Below, piece after piece: positions 1 to 8,794 of a stretch of DNA of 64,000 nucleotides. Every line of letters starts with the position of its first letter. Position 1 is the first letter of the stretch. A program made the translations under genes and the position numbers. Source of the stretch: Corynebacterium guangdongense (lineage in GTDB: Bacteria > Actinomycetota > Actinomycetes > Mycobacteriales > Mycobacteriaceae); assembly GCF_030408915.1 (NCBI RefSeq), contig NZ_CP047654.1:434001-498000 (forward strand). The letters run 5' to 3'. Below the pieces are notes generated by a model. That model was not told the origin of the DNA, did no database searches, and saw only the letters and a program-made list of their open reading frames with translations.

Positions 1-1
1 C

Positions 2-925
2 AGCCTGCGACCCGCGGACCTCATCCTGCCGATGTTCTTCGCGGACGGGCTGAGTGAGGCCAGGGAGATCTCCTCCATGCCGGGCGTGCACCAGCACACC
101 CTCGATTCACTGAAGTCGGCCGTCGAGGAGGGCCTGGCCGCCGGCGTCCGCTGCTTCGACATTTTCGGCGTCCCGCTCGACTCCGACAAGGACGCCACGG
201 GTTCCCCGGCCTGGGATCCGGACGGGGTCCTCAACCGGGCGCTCAGCGCGCTGCGCTCCGAGTTCGGCAACGACGCCATCATCATGGCGGACACCTGTCT
301 GGACGAGTTCACCGACCACGGCCACTGCGGGGTGCTCAGCACCGACCGCTACGGCGAGACCGTCGTGGACAACGACGCCACCCTGCCGCTCTACCAGCAG
401 ATGGCCGTGGCCCAGGCCGAGGCCGGCGCCCATATCGTCAGCCCCTCCGGCATGATGGACGGCCAGGTCCTGGCCATCCGCGAGGCGCTCGACGCCGCCG
501 GTTTCGACGACGTGGCCATCATGGCCTACTCCGCCAAGTACGCCTCCGCCTTCTTCGGTCCCTTCCGAGAGGCCGTCGGCTCCTCCCTGCAGGGCGATCG
601 CCGCACCTACCAGCAGGACCCCGCCAACCTCCGGGAGTCCCTCCTGGAGGTCGAGCTCGACATCGAGGAGGGGGCGGACTTCGTCATGGTCAAGCCGGCG
701 ATGCCGTATCTGGACGTGCTCAGCGAGGTCGCCCAGCTCTCCTCCGTCCCCGTGGCCGCCTACCAGGTCTCCGGCGAGTACGCGATGCTCCAGGCGGCCG
801 GCCGTAACGGCTGGGTCGACCTGGACGCCGTCATGATGGAGTCGTTGATCTCCATCAAGCGCGCGGGCGCCGACCAGATCCTGACCTACTTCGCCGTCGA
901 CGCAGCAAAGGCCCTCGCCCGTTGA
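2..925 (+). CDS. hemB: Delta-aminolevulinic acid dehydratase (porphobilinogen synthase), 5' end cut by window
   Basis: Condenses two 5-aminolevulinate molecules into porphobilinogen in haem synthesis. The reading frame is open from base 2 (…[15 protein letters not shown]), so the N-terminus lies outside the window. Both family lysines are visible: [16 protein letters not shown], and [15 protein letters not shown], which carries the Schiff-base lysine. The metal-binding segment reads [14 protein letters not shown], so Asp stands where zinc-type enzymes have the middle Cys of the Cys triad; this suggests the Mg-type rather than the Zn-type site. It is followed with overlap or near-overlap by a small membrane protein, so it probably heads the local haem operon. 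Confidence 0.97.
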   Translation, partial: SLRPADLILPMFFADGLSEAREISSMPGVHQHTLDSLKSAVEEGLAAGVRCFDIFGVPLDSDKDATGSPAWDPDGVLNRALSALRSEFGNDAIIMADTCLDEFTDHGHCGVLSTDRYGETVVDNDATLPLYQQMAVAQAEAGAHIVSPSGMMDGQVLAIREALDAAGFDDVAIMAYSAKYASAFFGPFREAVGSSLQGDRRTYQQDPANLRESLLEVELDIEEGADFVMVKPAMPYLDVLSEVAQLSSVPVAAYQVSGEYAMLQAAGRNGWVDLDAVMMESLISIKRAGADQILTYFAVDAAKALAR

Positions 926-933
926 GCTCTCCC

Positions 934-1554
934 GTGACTGACGACAATAAAACCGGCGACACTAAAACCGGCGACCAGAAGCAGCGGAAGGATCCGCTGG
1001 GCCGGCCGGAAACGGTCCGTCTGGCGGTGCAGCTGTGGGCCGCGACGGTCGCCCTGCAGCTGATCCACCTGGTGTTCAACGTGATCATGCTGATCATCGA
1101 CCCCTCCGGACTGAAGGCCGCCGCCCGGGAAACCGCGGACGCGCGCGACGTCGAGGAGGTCACCACCGAAATGATCCAGGGCAGCGTCATCGGCTCCGTG
1201 GTCATCATGACGCTGATCAACCTGCTCATCCTCGGTCTGCTGACCTGGGGTCTGCTGGCCATCAACAAGCGGAGCAGGCACGCCGGTTCCGCGCGCCACC
1301 TCTGGCTGGTGTTCAGCATCTACTTCGCGTTGCAGGGCATCACCGTGTTCGCGTTGTCCCCGGCCGGTTCCGCCGTCCCCGACTCCCTGTTCCTGGTGGA
1401 CGGCTCGCTGCAGATCGTCGCCGCCGTCGCCGCGGTGACCGGCCTGGTCTTCGCCTCCAAACAGGACACCCTGAACTGGATTGACCCGAACCGCAAGGAG
1501 AAGATGTCGTTGCCGCCCGGCCCCCGGGGGCCGCGTCCACCGACATCCCGATAA
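934..1554 (+). CDS. Hypothetical four-helix membrane protein downstream of hemB
   Basis: About 206 residues with a hydrophilic N-terminus (TDDNKTGDTKTGDQKQRKD). Four hydrophobic segments follow, near residues 30–55, 85–112, 127–145 and 150–172, and the tail is Pro/Arg-rich. I recognise no catalytic motif. Two starts are possible: GTG at 934, chosen here, or TTG at 922, which would overlap the hemB stop as TTGA. Neither has a clear Shine-Dalgarno (SD) sequence. Its position between hemB and later hem genes matches small conserved membrane proteins found in corynebacterial and mycobacterial hem clusters; the function is unknown. Confidence 0.8.
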   Translation: MTDDNKTGDTKTGDQKQRKDPLGRPETVRLAVQLWAATVALQLIHLVFNVIMLIIDPSGLKAAARETADARDVEEVTTEMIQGSVIGSVVIMTLINLLILGLLTWGLLAINKRSRHAGSARHLWLVFSIYFALQGITVFALSPAGSAVPDSLFLVDGSLQIVAAVAAVTGLVFASKQDTLNWIDPNRKEKMSLPPGPRGPRPPTSR

Positions 1555-1592
1555 GCCCCCGGGCCCTCCCGCACCACCCAAGGACTTCCCTC

Positions 1593-2093
1593 ATGAGCAG
1601 CACCTACCCCTCCTACCGGCCGGACCCCAACGACCCGAACAGGCGACGTCGCGTCGTTCTCCCGGAGGACGGGAGCTGGCCGGTCCAGCTGCGCTGGGGC
1701 TTCCTGCTGATCCTGGGGACCGCGGTCCTCATGATTGCCACCGGACTTGTTCAGCTCACCGGCGGATTCCCCGGTAATCCGGACGCCGACTACGCCTACA
1801 TCCAGTCCTACATGTTCAACCTGCGCTTCACCGCCGTGTGGAACATCACTGCGGCGGTCATCCTGGCGCTGCTGGCGGCCCAGCTGCGTACCGGCCACAA
1901 GCTGGCCCGTCGCTGGCTGGCGGCGGTGATCACCCTGACCAGCATGCTCAACCTCATCTCCTTCCTCCTCAACGTCACCGGGTTCGCGGGCATCCTCATC
2001 CTCGTTCTGCTGGTCCTGGCCCTGCTCCTGCTGTTCCGCCCCTCCTCGAACGCCTTCATGGATCGAGAGTGGGAGGCACGCCGTAACGCCTGA
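1593..2093 (+). CDS. Hypothetical membrane protein
   Basis: A 166-residue protein with a hydrophilic N-terminal 30 residues (STYPSYRPDPNDPNRRRR), then about four membrane helices and a short basic tail. The ATG is preceded by AAGGA about 10 nt upstream. It lies 38 bp after the previous membrane protein and resembles it in design, so the two may be distant paralogues or partners. No enzymatic motif is visible. Same-strand tight spacing suggests cotranscription with hemB. Confidence 0.8.
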   Translation: MSSTYPSYRPDPNDPNRRRRVVLPEDGSWPVQLRWGFLLILGTAVLMIATGLVQLTGGFPGNPDADYAYIQSYMFNLRFTAVWNITAAVILALLAAQLRTGHKLARRWLAAVITLTSMLNLISFLLNVTGFAGILILVLLVLALLLLFRPSSNAFMDREWEARRNA

Positions 2094-2172
2094 ACCCTCG
2101 AGCCCGCGGCCGTCGTGGTTGTAGGATCACGGGTGCACAACAGGTCCGGTCAACCATGAAGGAGGTGGCCCT

Positions 2173-4767
2173 GTGGTCACCAGCCGCCCGGGCACCGGGT
2201 CAGTGGCCTCGTCGCAGTTGCTTCTCGACGACCGCGACGCCGACGCCGCCGAACTGCCCAACGTCTCCTACACTTTCGACCTCGAGGGCCTGGAGGCGGC
2301 GCCGGACATCGAGGAGATCGAGGACGCGCTGCACGCCATCTCGGGCGTCCGCGTCCGTATCGTCTTCCCGAAGCACACCGCCTGGATCTCCGCGCCCTCC
2401 ATCGTGGCGCCGGGGCAGATCGCCGCCGTGTTCGCACAGTTCGGGGTCACTGCGACAATGACGGAGACCTCCGCGGACCGTTATCTGCATGATTCGCGCA
2501 GCCGTGGCCGACGCCGCCGCAGCCAGCGCCGCCGCAGCAAACTGACCCGGCCGTCCTGGCGGCTGCGCCGTCAGCAGGAGGAGGAGGACAGGGCCGCGGA
2601 GCGTGCCCGCGCGGCCGGTTTCTTCGACGATGAGCCGGGCGAGGTGGGACGTTCCCCCCACGAGGAGGAACCCGAGGACGTGCTCTTCACCTCCCGGGAC
2701 CTCGTCACCCGCGCCCGCCTGTATGTGGCGCTCCTGTTCGGCCTCCCGATTATCGTGATCAGCTACAACCCGGACTGGCAGTTCCCGTGGTGGCAGTGGG
2801 CCGCGGTCGTCATGGCCGCCCCGGTGGTCGTGTGGAGCGCCTGGCCCTTCCACCGGGCCCTGGTCGGGGGCGTCCGGCGCGGGCTGACCGCGCTGGACGG
2901 TGCGAGCACGGTCGCGATTGTGGCCGCCTACCTCTGGTCCCTGAGCATGCTCATTTTCACCGAGGCGGGCGCGGTCGGATGGACGTCCCGGCCGAAATGG
3001 TTCGCCATCCAGCACAGCACCATCTATGAGGGGGAGCTCTTCCTCGACGTCGCCTGCGGCATGACCATCCTGCTGCTCTTAGGCAGGTTGATGACGATGC
3101 GGTCGCGGGCCAGCATCCTGGATCTCATCGACGCCCGCCGTCCCGACCCGCATTCCCTGGTCAAGGTGGCCCGGCGCGGCCGGACCAGCCCGAACGACCC
3201 CTACGAGACCCTGCCCCTCCAGGAGGTCAACGTCGGCGATGACGTCATCGTGGAGGCGGGTGAGGTGATCCCGGTGGACGGCTCCGTGATCGGCGGCGCC
3301 GCGGTCATCGCCCCGGGCGCGGTGGGCGGCACCGAGAAACCGGGGGACGAGGTCAACCCGGGTTCACCGGTGTTCGCCGGCACGCGCAACGTCGAGGGCC
3401 GGATCAAGGTGCGCGTCGCCCGTACCGGGCACGGCACCCGCATGGCGGCGACCCGCCGCTGGGTGGCGGCCGCGACGCACCACCAGAACCGGGCGACGAT
3501 GCTCTCGACCCGTACTGCCGCGCTGCTGATCCCGACCGCCCTGACCCTGGCGCTGGTGGACTTCGCCCTCTGGTGGATGATCACCGGCAACCTCAACGCC
3601 TCCTTCGCGACGGCGCTGGCGGTGCTCGCCTCGGTCGCCCCGGTGGCGCTGGCCCTGTCGACGGCGCTGGCGGTGCGCCACGGCATTGAGGCCTCGGCGA
3701 GGCACGGCATCATGCTGCGTGACGGGCGCGTCATTCGGCAGCTGGATTCCGTGGACACGGTGATGTTCAACCGTCTCGGCACCCTTACCGAGGACCAGAT
3801 GGTGGTCCAGGACGTCACCGCCGCAGAGGGGGAGAACCCGGAGCTTCTTCTGCGGGTCGCGGGCGCGCTCGTCATCGACTCCGATCATCCGGTCTCCCAG
3901 GCCATCGTCCACGCGGCGCGGGAGTCCCGTGACCGCGGGACCGAGGACCAGTCCGTCGTGCCGCATTTCATCCAGGCCAGCCGGGTGGAGATCACCGAGG
4001 ACGGTTCCTTCACCGGCCTGGTCGAATTGCCGCTGGCCGACGAGGCGGGGACGCTGGCCACGCGTCCGGTGGAGGCGGTGCTGTGGCGTCCCCGCACGAT
4101 GTCTGAGCTGCCGACGGGGCGCCTGTCCCGGGCGGTCGCCGCCGGTGGCACGCCGCTGGTGGTGCGGTGGCGGGGGCGCGACCGGGGCGTGATCACGCTG
4201 ACGGACACGATCCGCACGGACGCCCCGGCGGCAATCGACGACCTCGAGGAGCTCGGGCTCGAGACGATGATGCTCTCCCGCGACGCCTATCCCGTGGCCC
4301 GGCGCTTCGCCGACCGCCTCGGACTGGACTACGTCCTGGCCGGCGTCGCGCCCGGCCGCAAGCCGCACGCGGTGCGCAGCGTCCGCACCCGTGGCGCGAC
4401 GGTGGCGATGGTGGGCGACGAGTCGGTGCTCGACACCATCCGGGTGGCCGACGTCGGGGTGCTCATGGGGCCGACCGAGACTCTCAACCTCGTGCACGGG
4501 GAGAGCATCACCGCCCGGCACAACTCCGATCACGGCGTGGACGTGGTGATCCTGCGCCACGACGTCTCAGCGGTGCCGCAGATGCTCAACCTGGCGCGCC
4601 GGGTCTGCCGGATCATCGATCGCAACATCCTGTTCGCGTGGTCCTACAACATCGTCGCGCTCCTCGCCTCGATGGCGGGTCTGCTGCATCCGATGGCCGC
4701 GACGGTGCTGATGCTGGGCTCCTCGGTGTTCATCGAGGCGCAGTCCAACCGCGTCCGGCGCTTCTGA
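2173..4767 (+). CDS. P-type ATPase-like membrane protein with degenerate catalytic motifs (probable pseudoenzyme)
   Basis: 864 residues with heavy-metal P-type ATPase architecture: an HMA-like N-domain (about residues 29–105, no CxxC), a basic linker rich in Arg, two helices, an actuator domain (VEAGEVIPVDG retained), then P/N and C-terminal domains. The GTG start has AAGGAGG at 2159–2165. Key motifs are changed. The phosphorylation motif DKTGT reads NRLGT (Asn533 in place of Asp). The TGES loop reads IAPG. The TM4 CPC motif reads APV (489–491). GDGxND reads GDESVLD (748–754). The HP motif (SDHPVSQAI) survives. The frame is intact, so this looks like a maintained non-catalytic protein rather than a decayed gene. 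Its position between hemB and hemE hints at a haem or metal sensing/scaffold role, which is inference. Confidence 0.85.
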   Translation: MVTSRPGTGSVASSQLLLDDRDADAAELPNVSYTFDLEGLEAAPDIEEIEDALHAISGVRVRIVFPKHTAWISAPSIVAPGQIAAVFAQFGVTATMTETSADRYLHDSRSRGRRRRSQRRRSKLTRPSWRLRRQQEEEDRAAERARAAGFFDDEPGEVGRSPHEEEPEDVLFTSRDLVTRARLYVALLFGLPIIVISYNPDWQFPWWQWAAVVMAAPVVVWSAWPFHRALVGGVRRGLTALDGASTVAIVAAYLWSLSMLIFTEAGAVGWTSRPKWFAIQHSTIYEGELFLDVACGMTILLLLGRLMTMRSRASILDLIDARRPDPHSLVKVARRGRTSPNDPYETLPLQEVNVGDDVIVEAGEVIPVDGSVIGGAAVIAPGAVGGTEKPGDEVNPGSPVFAGTRNVEGRIKVRVARTGHGTRMAATRRWVAAATHHQNRATMLSTRTAALLIPTALTLALVDFALWWMITGNLNASFATALAVLASVAPVALALSTALAVRHGIEASARHGIMLRDGRVIRQLDSVDTVMFNRLGTLTEDQMVVQDVTAAEGENPELLLRVAGALVIDSDHPVSQAIVHAARESRDRGTEDQSVVPHFIQASRVEITEDGSFTGLVELPLADEAGTLATRPVEAVLWRPRTMSELPTGRLSRAVAAGGTPLVVRWRGRDRGVITLTDTIRTDAPAAIDDLEELGLETMMLSRDAYPVARRFADRLGLDYVLAGVAPGRKPHAVRSVRTRGATVAMVGDESVLDTIRVADVGVLMGPTETLNLVHGESITARHNSDHGVDVVILRHDVSAVPQMLNLARRVCRIIDRNILFAWSYNIVALLASMAGLLHPMAATVLMLGSSVFIEAQSNRVRRF

Positions 4768-4788
4768 ACCGGCCACGGCGAACAACGC

Positions 4789-5811
4789 TCAGCGTCGTTC
4801 GGCGGCGTCGGCGCGGAGGAAGGCGGCCACGGATTCGGCGGCGGCGCGGGCGACGGGTGAGACCCCCACGATGGTGGCGGCGCCCGGCCCGACCCAGTCG
4901 CCGTATCCGACCAGGAAAAGCCCGCCGACGGTGGGCGAGCGTCGGGCGTCGAGAAGCCCGCGCACGGGGCCCAGTGCGGGACGGAAGCCGGTGCACCAGA
5001 TCAGGTGGTCAGCGTCGACCTCGTCGAGCGAGGTGAACATCGGCGTGGCCCGCAGCGCGCCGGAGTCACGGGCCTGGCGGACGGCGGGGAGCATGACGAT
5101 GTCGCCGAGCTCGGTGTCGTTGCCCGGGTCCGCCTCCCCGCGGAGGATGGCCAGGGCGCGCACGCTGTTGCGCTGGAACAGGACCCGGCCGTCGACGTCG
5201 TCGGGCATCCAGCGCGGCGCGGAGCGGGTGTACCAGGTGACCTCGCCGACGGCCTCGTCGAGCGTGAGCTCCGCAGCGATCTGGGCGGCGGAGTTGGCGG
5301 CCCCGACCACGGCGACGCGCGCGCCGCGGAAGGGCGCGAGGCCCGGGTAGACGGCGGAATGCCACTGCCGGACGTCCCCTCCCGGACGGGCGAGGGAGCC
5401 GGGGTAGTAGGGGATGAACGGGGTCTCCCACGTGCCGGTGGCGGCGACGACGGTACGGGCGGTGAAGGTCCCGGAGTCGGTCTCCACGGTGAACTCCGAG
5501 CCGTCGTGGGTGACGCAGCCGACGCGCACCGGGCGCCGGACGTCGAAGCCGTAGCGTCGTTCGTAGCGGGTGAAGTAGTCCACCACGTGGCTGGCCGACG
5601 GGAAGCCCCGGTAAGCGGGCATCGCCATGCCCGGCAGGTTGGAGAAATCGGCCGTGGAAAAGAGGGTCATCGACGGCCACACGTGCAGCCAGGCGCCGCC
5701 GGGTGAGGCCTGGGCGTCGAGAAGCAGGGGTTCGACGCCCTGCCTGCGAAGATAGAAAGCCGACGCGAGACCGGCCTGGCCGGCGCCGATGATGATGCAG
5801 TCGTGGGTCAC
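4789..5811 (-). CDS. FAD/NAD(P)-dependent flavin monooxygenase-like oxidoreductase
   Basis: 340 residues. The N-terminal FAD-binding Rossmann motif is [16 protein letters not shown] (residues about 6–21), and a second nucleotide-binding motif, [17 protein letters not shown], lies near residue 165. [12 protein letters not shown] near the C-terminus resembles the conserved 'ATG' strand of the flavin monooxygenase/TrkA-like oxidoreductase group. The substrate is unknown. The start is GTG, with a likely -10 hexamer (TAGGCT on the minus strand, 5823–5818) only 6 nt away, implying a leaderless transcript. It is divergent from the ArsC-like gene across 23 bp. Confidence 0.85.
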   Translation of the reverse strand: MTHDCIIIGAGQAGLASAFYLRRQGVEPLLLDAQASPGGAWLHVWPSMTLFSTADFSNLPGMAMPAYRGFPSASHVVDYFTRYERRYGFDVRRPVRVGCVTHDGSEFTVETDSGTFTARTVVAATGTWETPFIPYYPGSLARPGGDVRQWHSAVYPGLAPFRGARVAVVGAANSAAQIAAELTLDEAVGEVTWYTRSAPRWMPDDVDGRVLFQRNSVRALAILRGEADPGNDTELGDIVMLPAVRQARDSGALRATPMFTSLDEVDADHLIWCTGFRPALGPVRGLLDARRSPTVGGLFLVGYGDWVGPGAATIVGVSPVARAAAESVAAFLRADAAERR

Positions 5812-5834
5812 GCTTTCAGCCTATCCTGGAGGAC
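5812..5834. promoter_or_regulatory. 23-bp bidirectional promoter with overlapping divergent -10 elements
   Basis: The two start codons (GTG at 5811 minus, ATG at 5835 plus) are 23 bp apart. The plus-strand hexamer TATCCT (5822–5827) is 7 nt before ATG, and the minus-strand hexamer TAGGCT (5823–5818) is 6 nt before GTG. They share the TA at 5822–5823. Both would give leaderless mRNAs, and the -35 regions would lie inside the opposite coding sequence. The promoter assignment is by motif and spacing only. Confidence 0.55.
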
Positions 5835-6257
5835 ATGAGCACTCCTTCCGTCCTCTTCGTCTGTGTTTCCAACAAGGGAAAGTCCCGCATGGCAGCCGCG
5901 CTGGCCAGCAAGTTCGCCCGCGACAATGACCTCAACGTTGACGTCCACTCCGCGGGCACCGACCCGGGTGAGGGCATGAACACCGAATCCGCCGAGGCCG
6001 TCGCCGAGGTCGGCGCGGACATGACCGCCGACCACCCCAAGCCCATTGACCCTGAACTGCTCGCCACCGTCGACCGTGTCGTCGTCCTCGGAACCTCCGC
6101 CCAGGTTGAGCTGCCCGCCGACGCCCGCGGCGCCCTCGAGGTCTGGGACACCGTCGAGCCCTCCAGGGACGGCATCGAGGGGATGGAGCGGATGCGCCTG
6201 CTCAGGGACGACATTCAGGGCCGTGTCGAGACGCTGCTCAGGGAGCTCGCCGACTAG
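5835..6257 (+). CDS. Low-molecular-weight phosphatase / arsenate-mycothiol transferase-like protein
   Basis: 140 residues, the usual size of the LMW protein-tyrosine-phosphatase fold. The P-loop lies at residues about 10–18 (CVSNKGKSR). The nucleophile Cys is present, but the position of the canonical CX5R arginine is Lys, with Arg two residues later. The Lys form resembles corynebacterial mycothiol-linked ArsC proteins as I recall them. The C-terminal [24 protein letters not shown] also fits that subgroup. It may reduce arsenate using mycothiol or act on another oxyanion; no ars operon is adjacent. It has both an SD-like GGAGGA and a -10 hexamer 7 nt before ATG. Confidence 0.8.
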   Translation: MSTPSVLFVCVSNKGKSRMAAALASKFARDNDLNVDVHSAGTDPGEGMNTESAEAVAEVGADMTADHPKPIDPELLATVDRVVVLGTSAQVELPADARGALEVWDTVEPSRDGIEGMERMRLLRDDIQGRVETLLRELAD

Positions 6258-6301
6258 CCCCGTTCACACCCCCTACAACTTTTGGGCCATAATCGATTGC
6301 T

Positions 6302-7360
6302 ATGACTCGTCGACAGCTTGAAGGCGCTCCCATCCTGGACGCCGCCGCCGGTAAGAAGCCCACCCGCACCCCGGTCTGGTTCATGCGCCAGGCCGGCCGT
6401 TCGCTGCCCGAATACAAGAAGGCCCGCGAAGGCATCCCCATGCTCGACTCCTGCTTCATGCCGGAACTGCTCGCGGAGATCACCCTGCAGCCGGTGCGCC
6501 GCCACGACGTGGACGCCGCCATCCTCTTTTCCGACATCGTCGTGCCCCTCAAGGCCGCCGGCGTCGGCGTCGAGATCGTGCCGGGCCGTGGCCCGGTCAT
6601 GGACCAGGCCATCACCACCCGCGCGGACGTCGACAACCTGCCGATCCTCGACCACCACGTCACCGAGGTCGCCGAGGGCATCCGCATCATCCTCGACGAG
6701 CTCACCGGCAAGCAGGCCCTCATCGGCTTCGTCGGCGCCCCCTTCACCCTGGCCAGCTACCTCATCGAGGGCGGGCCCTCGAAGAACCACGAGAAGACCA
6801 AGGCCATGATGCACGCCGAGCCGGAGACCTGGCACGCGCTGATGCGCCGCCTGGTCCCGACCATCACCGCCTTCCTCAAGACCCAGGTCGAGGCCGGCAT
6901 CGACGCCATGCAGCTCTTCGACTCCTGGGCCGGGTTCCTCACCGAGAAGGACTACCGCGAGTTCGTCCTGCCGTATTCGGTGGAAATCCTCAAGGAGGTC
7001 GACGGGGTCATCCCGCGCATCCACTTCGGGGTGGGCACCGGCGAACTGCTCGCCGCCATGGGCGAGGCCGGTTCCGAGGTGGTCGGCGTCGACTGGCGCG
7101 TCCCGCTCGACGTCGCCGCCGAGCGTATCCACGCCCTCAACGGACCGAAGGTCCTGCAGGGCAACCTCGACCCGGCGATGCTCTTCGCCGGCCCGGGCGT
7201 CATCCGCTCCGAGGTCGCCCGCATCAAGGCCGAGGCCGCCCGCGCCATCGAGGCCGGGCACGCCACCGGACACATCTTCAACCTTGGACACGGCGTCATG
7301 CCGAACACCGACGCGGACGCCATCACCGAGGCCGTCCGCATCATCCACGAGGAGGACTAA
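6302..7360 (+). CDS. hemE: Uroporphyrinogen decarboxylase
   Basis: 352 residues, normal family length. It decarboxylates uroporphyrinogen III to coproporphyrinogen III. Signatures: FMRQAGRSLPEYKKAREG near the N-terminus, then GFVGAPFTLASYLIEGG, LFDSWAGFLT, and the C-terminal NLGHGVMPNTD. A -10-like CATAAT (6288–6293) lies 8 nt before ATG, so the mRNA is probably leaderless. The stop TAA overlaps the hemY ATG by one base (TAATG), implying translational coupling. Confidence 0.97.
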   Translation: MTRRQLEGAPILDAAAGKKPTRTPVWFMRQAGRSLPEYKKAREGIPMLDSCFMPELLAEITLQPVRRHDVDAAILFSDIVVPLKAAGVGVEIVPGRGPVMDQAITTRADVDNLPILDHHVTEVAEGIRIILDELTGKQALIGFVGAPFTLASYLIEGGPSKNHEKTKAMMHAEPETWHALMRRLVPTITAFLKTQVEAGIDAMQLFDSWAGFLTEKDYREFVLPYSVEILKEVDGVIPRIHFGVGTGELLAAMGEAGSEVVGVDWRVPLDVAAERIHALNGPKVLQGNLDPAMLFAGPGVIRSEVARIKAEAARAIEAGHATGHIFNLGHGVMPNTDADAITEAVRIIHEED

Positions 7361-8742
7361 TGCGTTACGCCATCATCGGAGCAGGTCTGGCAGGACTGAC
7401 CACGGCACTGGAAATCCGGCGCGCCGACGCCGACGCCACCATCGACGTCTTCGAGGCGACCGACCGCATCGGCGGCAAGCTGCTGACCGTGCCGTTCGAA
7501 TCCGGCCGCGTCGACATGGGCGCGGAGGGCTTCCTCTTCCGCCGCCAGGACGCCGTCGACTTCTTCCAGAGCCTCGACCTGGGTGAAAGCATCGTCCACC
7601 CGTCCGGCCTGCGCTCCATCCTGTACTCCGGTGATCAGGCGACCACCCTCCCCACCGGCGGCGTCATGGGCATCCCGGGCTCCTCCGAGGCCGTGGCGCA
7701 CCTGGTGTCCCCGGAGACCGCCGCGCGCATCGACGCCGAAGGCGACGCCGAGCCCATCGACTGGAAAATCGGCGGTGACGTCAACGTCGGCAAGCTCGTC
7801 CGCGAGCGTTACGGCGACGAGGTCGTCGACCGCAGCGTCTCCGCCCTGCTCGGCGGCGTGTACTCCTGCACCGCCGATGACCTGGGCCTGCGCGCCACCA
7901 TCCCCGAGCTCGCCGACGCCCTGGACATCCTGGCGAAGAAGGGGCAGAAGGTCACCCTCTCCGGGGCCGTGCGCAGCTGCGAGTTCGCCCGTTCCAAGGC
8001 GCCCAGCTCCGCCGACCCGGTCTTCGGCGCCTTCGCCGGCGGCTTCGCCCAGCTCTACGAGGAACTCGCCGAGCAGTCCGGCGCCGACATCTACCTCGAC
8101 GTCTTCGTCTCCGCCATCACGCGTGACGAGGACGGCTTCATGTTCACGGGCGCCGAGGCGCCCTACGACAAGCTCGTCCTGGCCACCCCCGCCCCGACGA
8201 CCGCGCTGCTGCTGAAGTCGCTGGCCCCCGAGGCCGGCGAGACGCTCAAGTCCGTCAAACTGGCCAACTCCGTGGTCGTCGGCATGAAGTTCGACAGCGA
8301 GGAGGGGCTCCCGGACAACTCCGGCGTGCTCATCGCCACCGACCAGGACGGCGTCAAGGTGAAGGCGTTCACCTTCTCCTCCAAGAAGTGGCCGCACCTG
8401 GCGCATCAGGGCGGCGCCCTGGTGCGCGCCTCCTTCGGCCGCTTCGGTGAGGACGAGATCACCCGCGCCGACGAGGACGACCTCGTCGACTGGGCGCTCG
8501 ACGACCTCAAGACCATCACCGGCTTCGACGGCCGGGAGGCGGGGCTGTCCGAGATCTACACCCAGCGCTGGTTCGGTGGCCTGCCCCGCTACGACGAGAA
8601 CCACCTGGCCACCGTCGCCCGCGTCCGCGAGCTCATCGCCGAGGTGGACGGGCTGGAGGTCACCGGCGCCTGGGCCGGCGGCGTCGGCATTCCCGCCGTC
8701 ATCGCCGACGCGCACGCGGCCGTCGCCCGTCTGGTGGGGTAG
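7360..8742 (+). CDS. hemY: Coproporphyrinogen III oxidase / protoporphyrinogen oxidase family (HemY/CgoX)
   Basis: 460-residue FAD enzyme of the HemY family. The N-terminal dinucleotide motif is AIIGAGLAGLTTALEIRRA with FEATDRIGGKL following, and the C-terminal FAD segment is VTGAWAGGVGIPAVIADAHAAV. In actinobacteria this family oxidises coproporphyrinogen III to coproporphyrin III in the coproporphyrin-dependent haem route (established family knowledge); the symbol cgoX is also used. It is coupled to hemE through the TAATG overlap. Confidence 0.93.
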   Translation: MRYAIIGAGLAGLTTALEIRRADADATIDVFEATDRIGGKLLTVPFESGRVDMGAEGFLFRRQDAVDFFQSLDLGESIVHPSGLRSILYSGDQATTLPTGGVMGIPGSSEAVAHLVSPETAARIDAEGDAEPIDWKIGGDVNVGKLVRERYGDEVVDRSVSALLGGVYSCTADDLGLRATIPELADALDILAKKGQKVTLSGAVRSCEFARSKAPSSADPVFGAFAGGFAQLYEELAEQSGADIYLDVFVSAITRDEDGFMFTGAEAPYDKLVLATPAPTTALLLKSLAPEAGETLKSVKLANSVVVGMKFDSEEGLPDNSGVLIATDQDGVKVKAFTFSSKKWPHLAHQGGALVRASFGRFGEDEITRADEDDLVDWALDDLKTITGFDGREAGLSEIYTQRWFGGLPRYDENHLATVARVRELIAEVDGLEVTGAWAGGVGIPAVIADAHAAVARLVG

Positions 8743-8794
8743 CCCACCCCCGGCAGTTGTGTGCTCCGGCACACATCTAGGTAGCCTGCGCTGT

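Noticed and set aside
2173..4767. Interpretation of the first P-type ATPase as a decayed pseudogene
   Set aside because: There is no frameshift or stop in 864 codons, the SD is strong, and the membrane and domain layout is preserved; a pseudoenzyme is the better reading.
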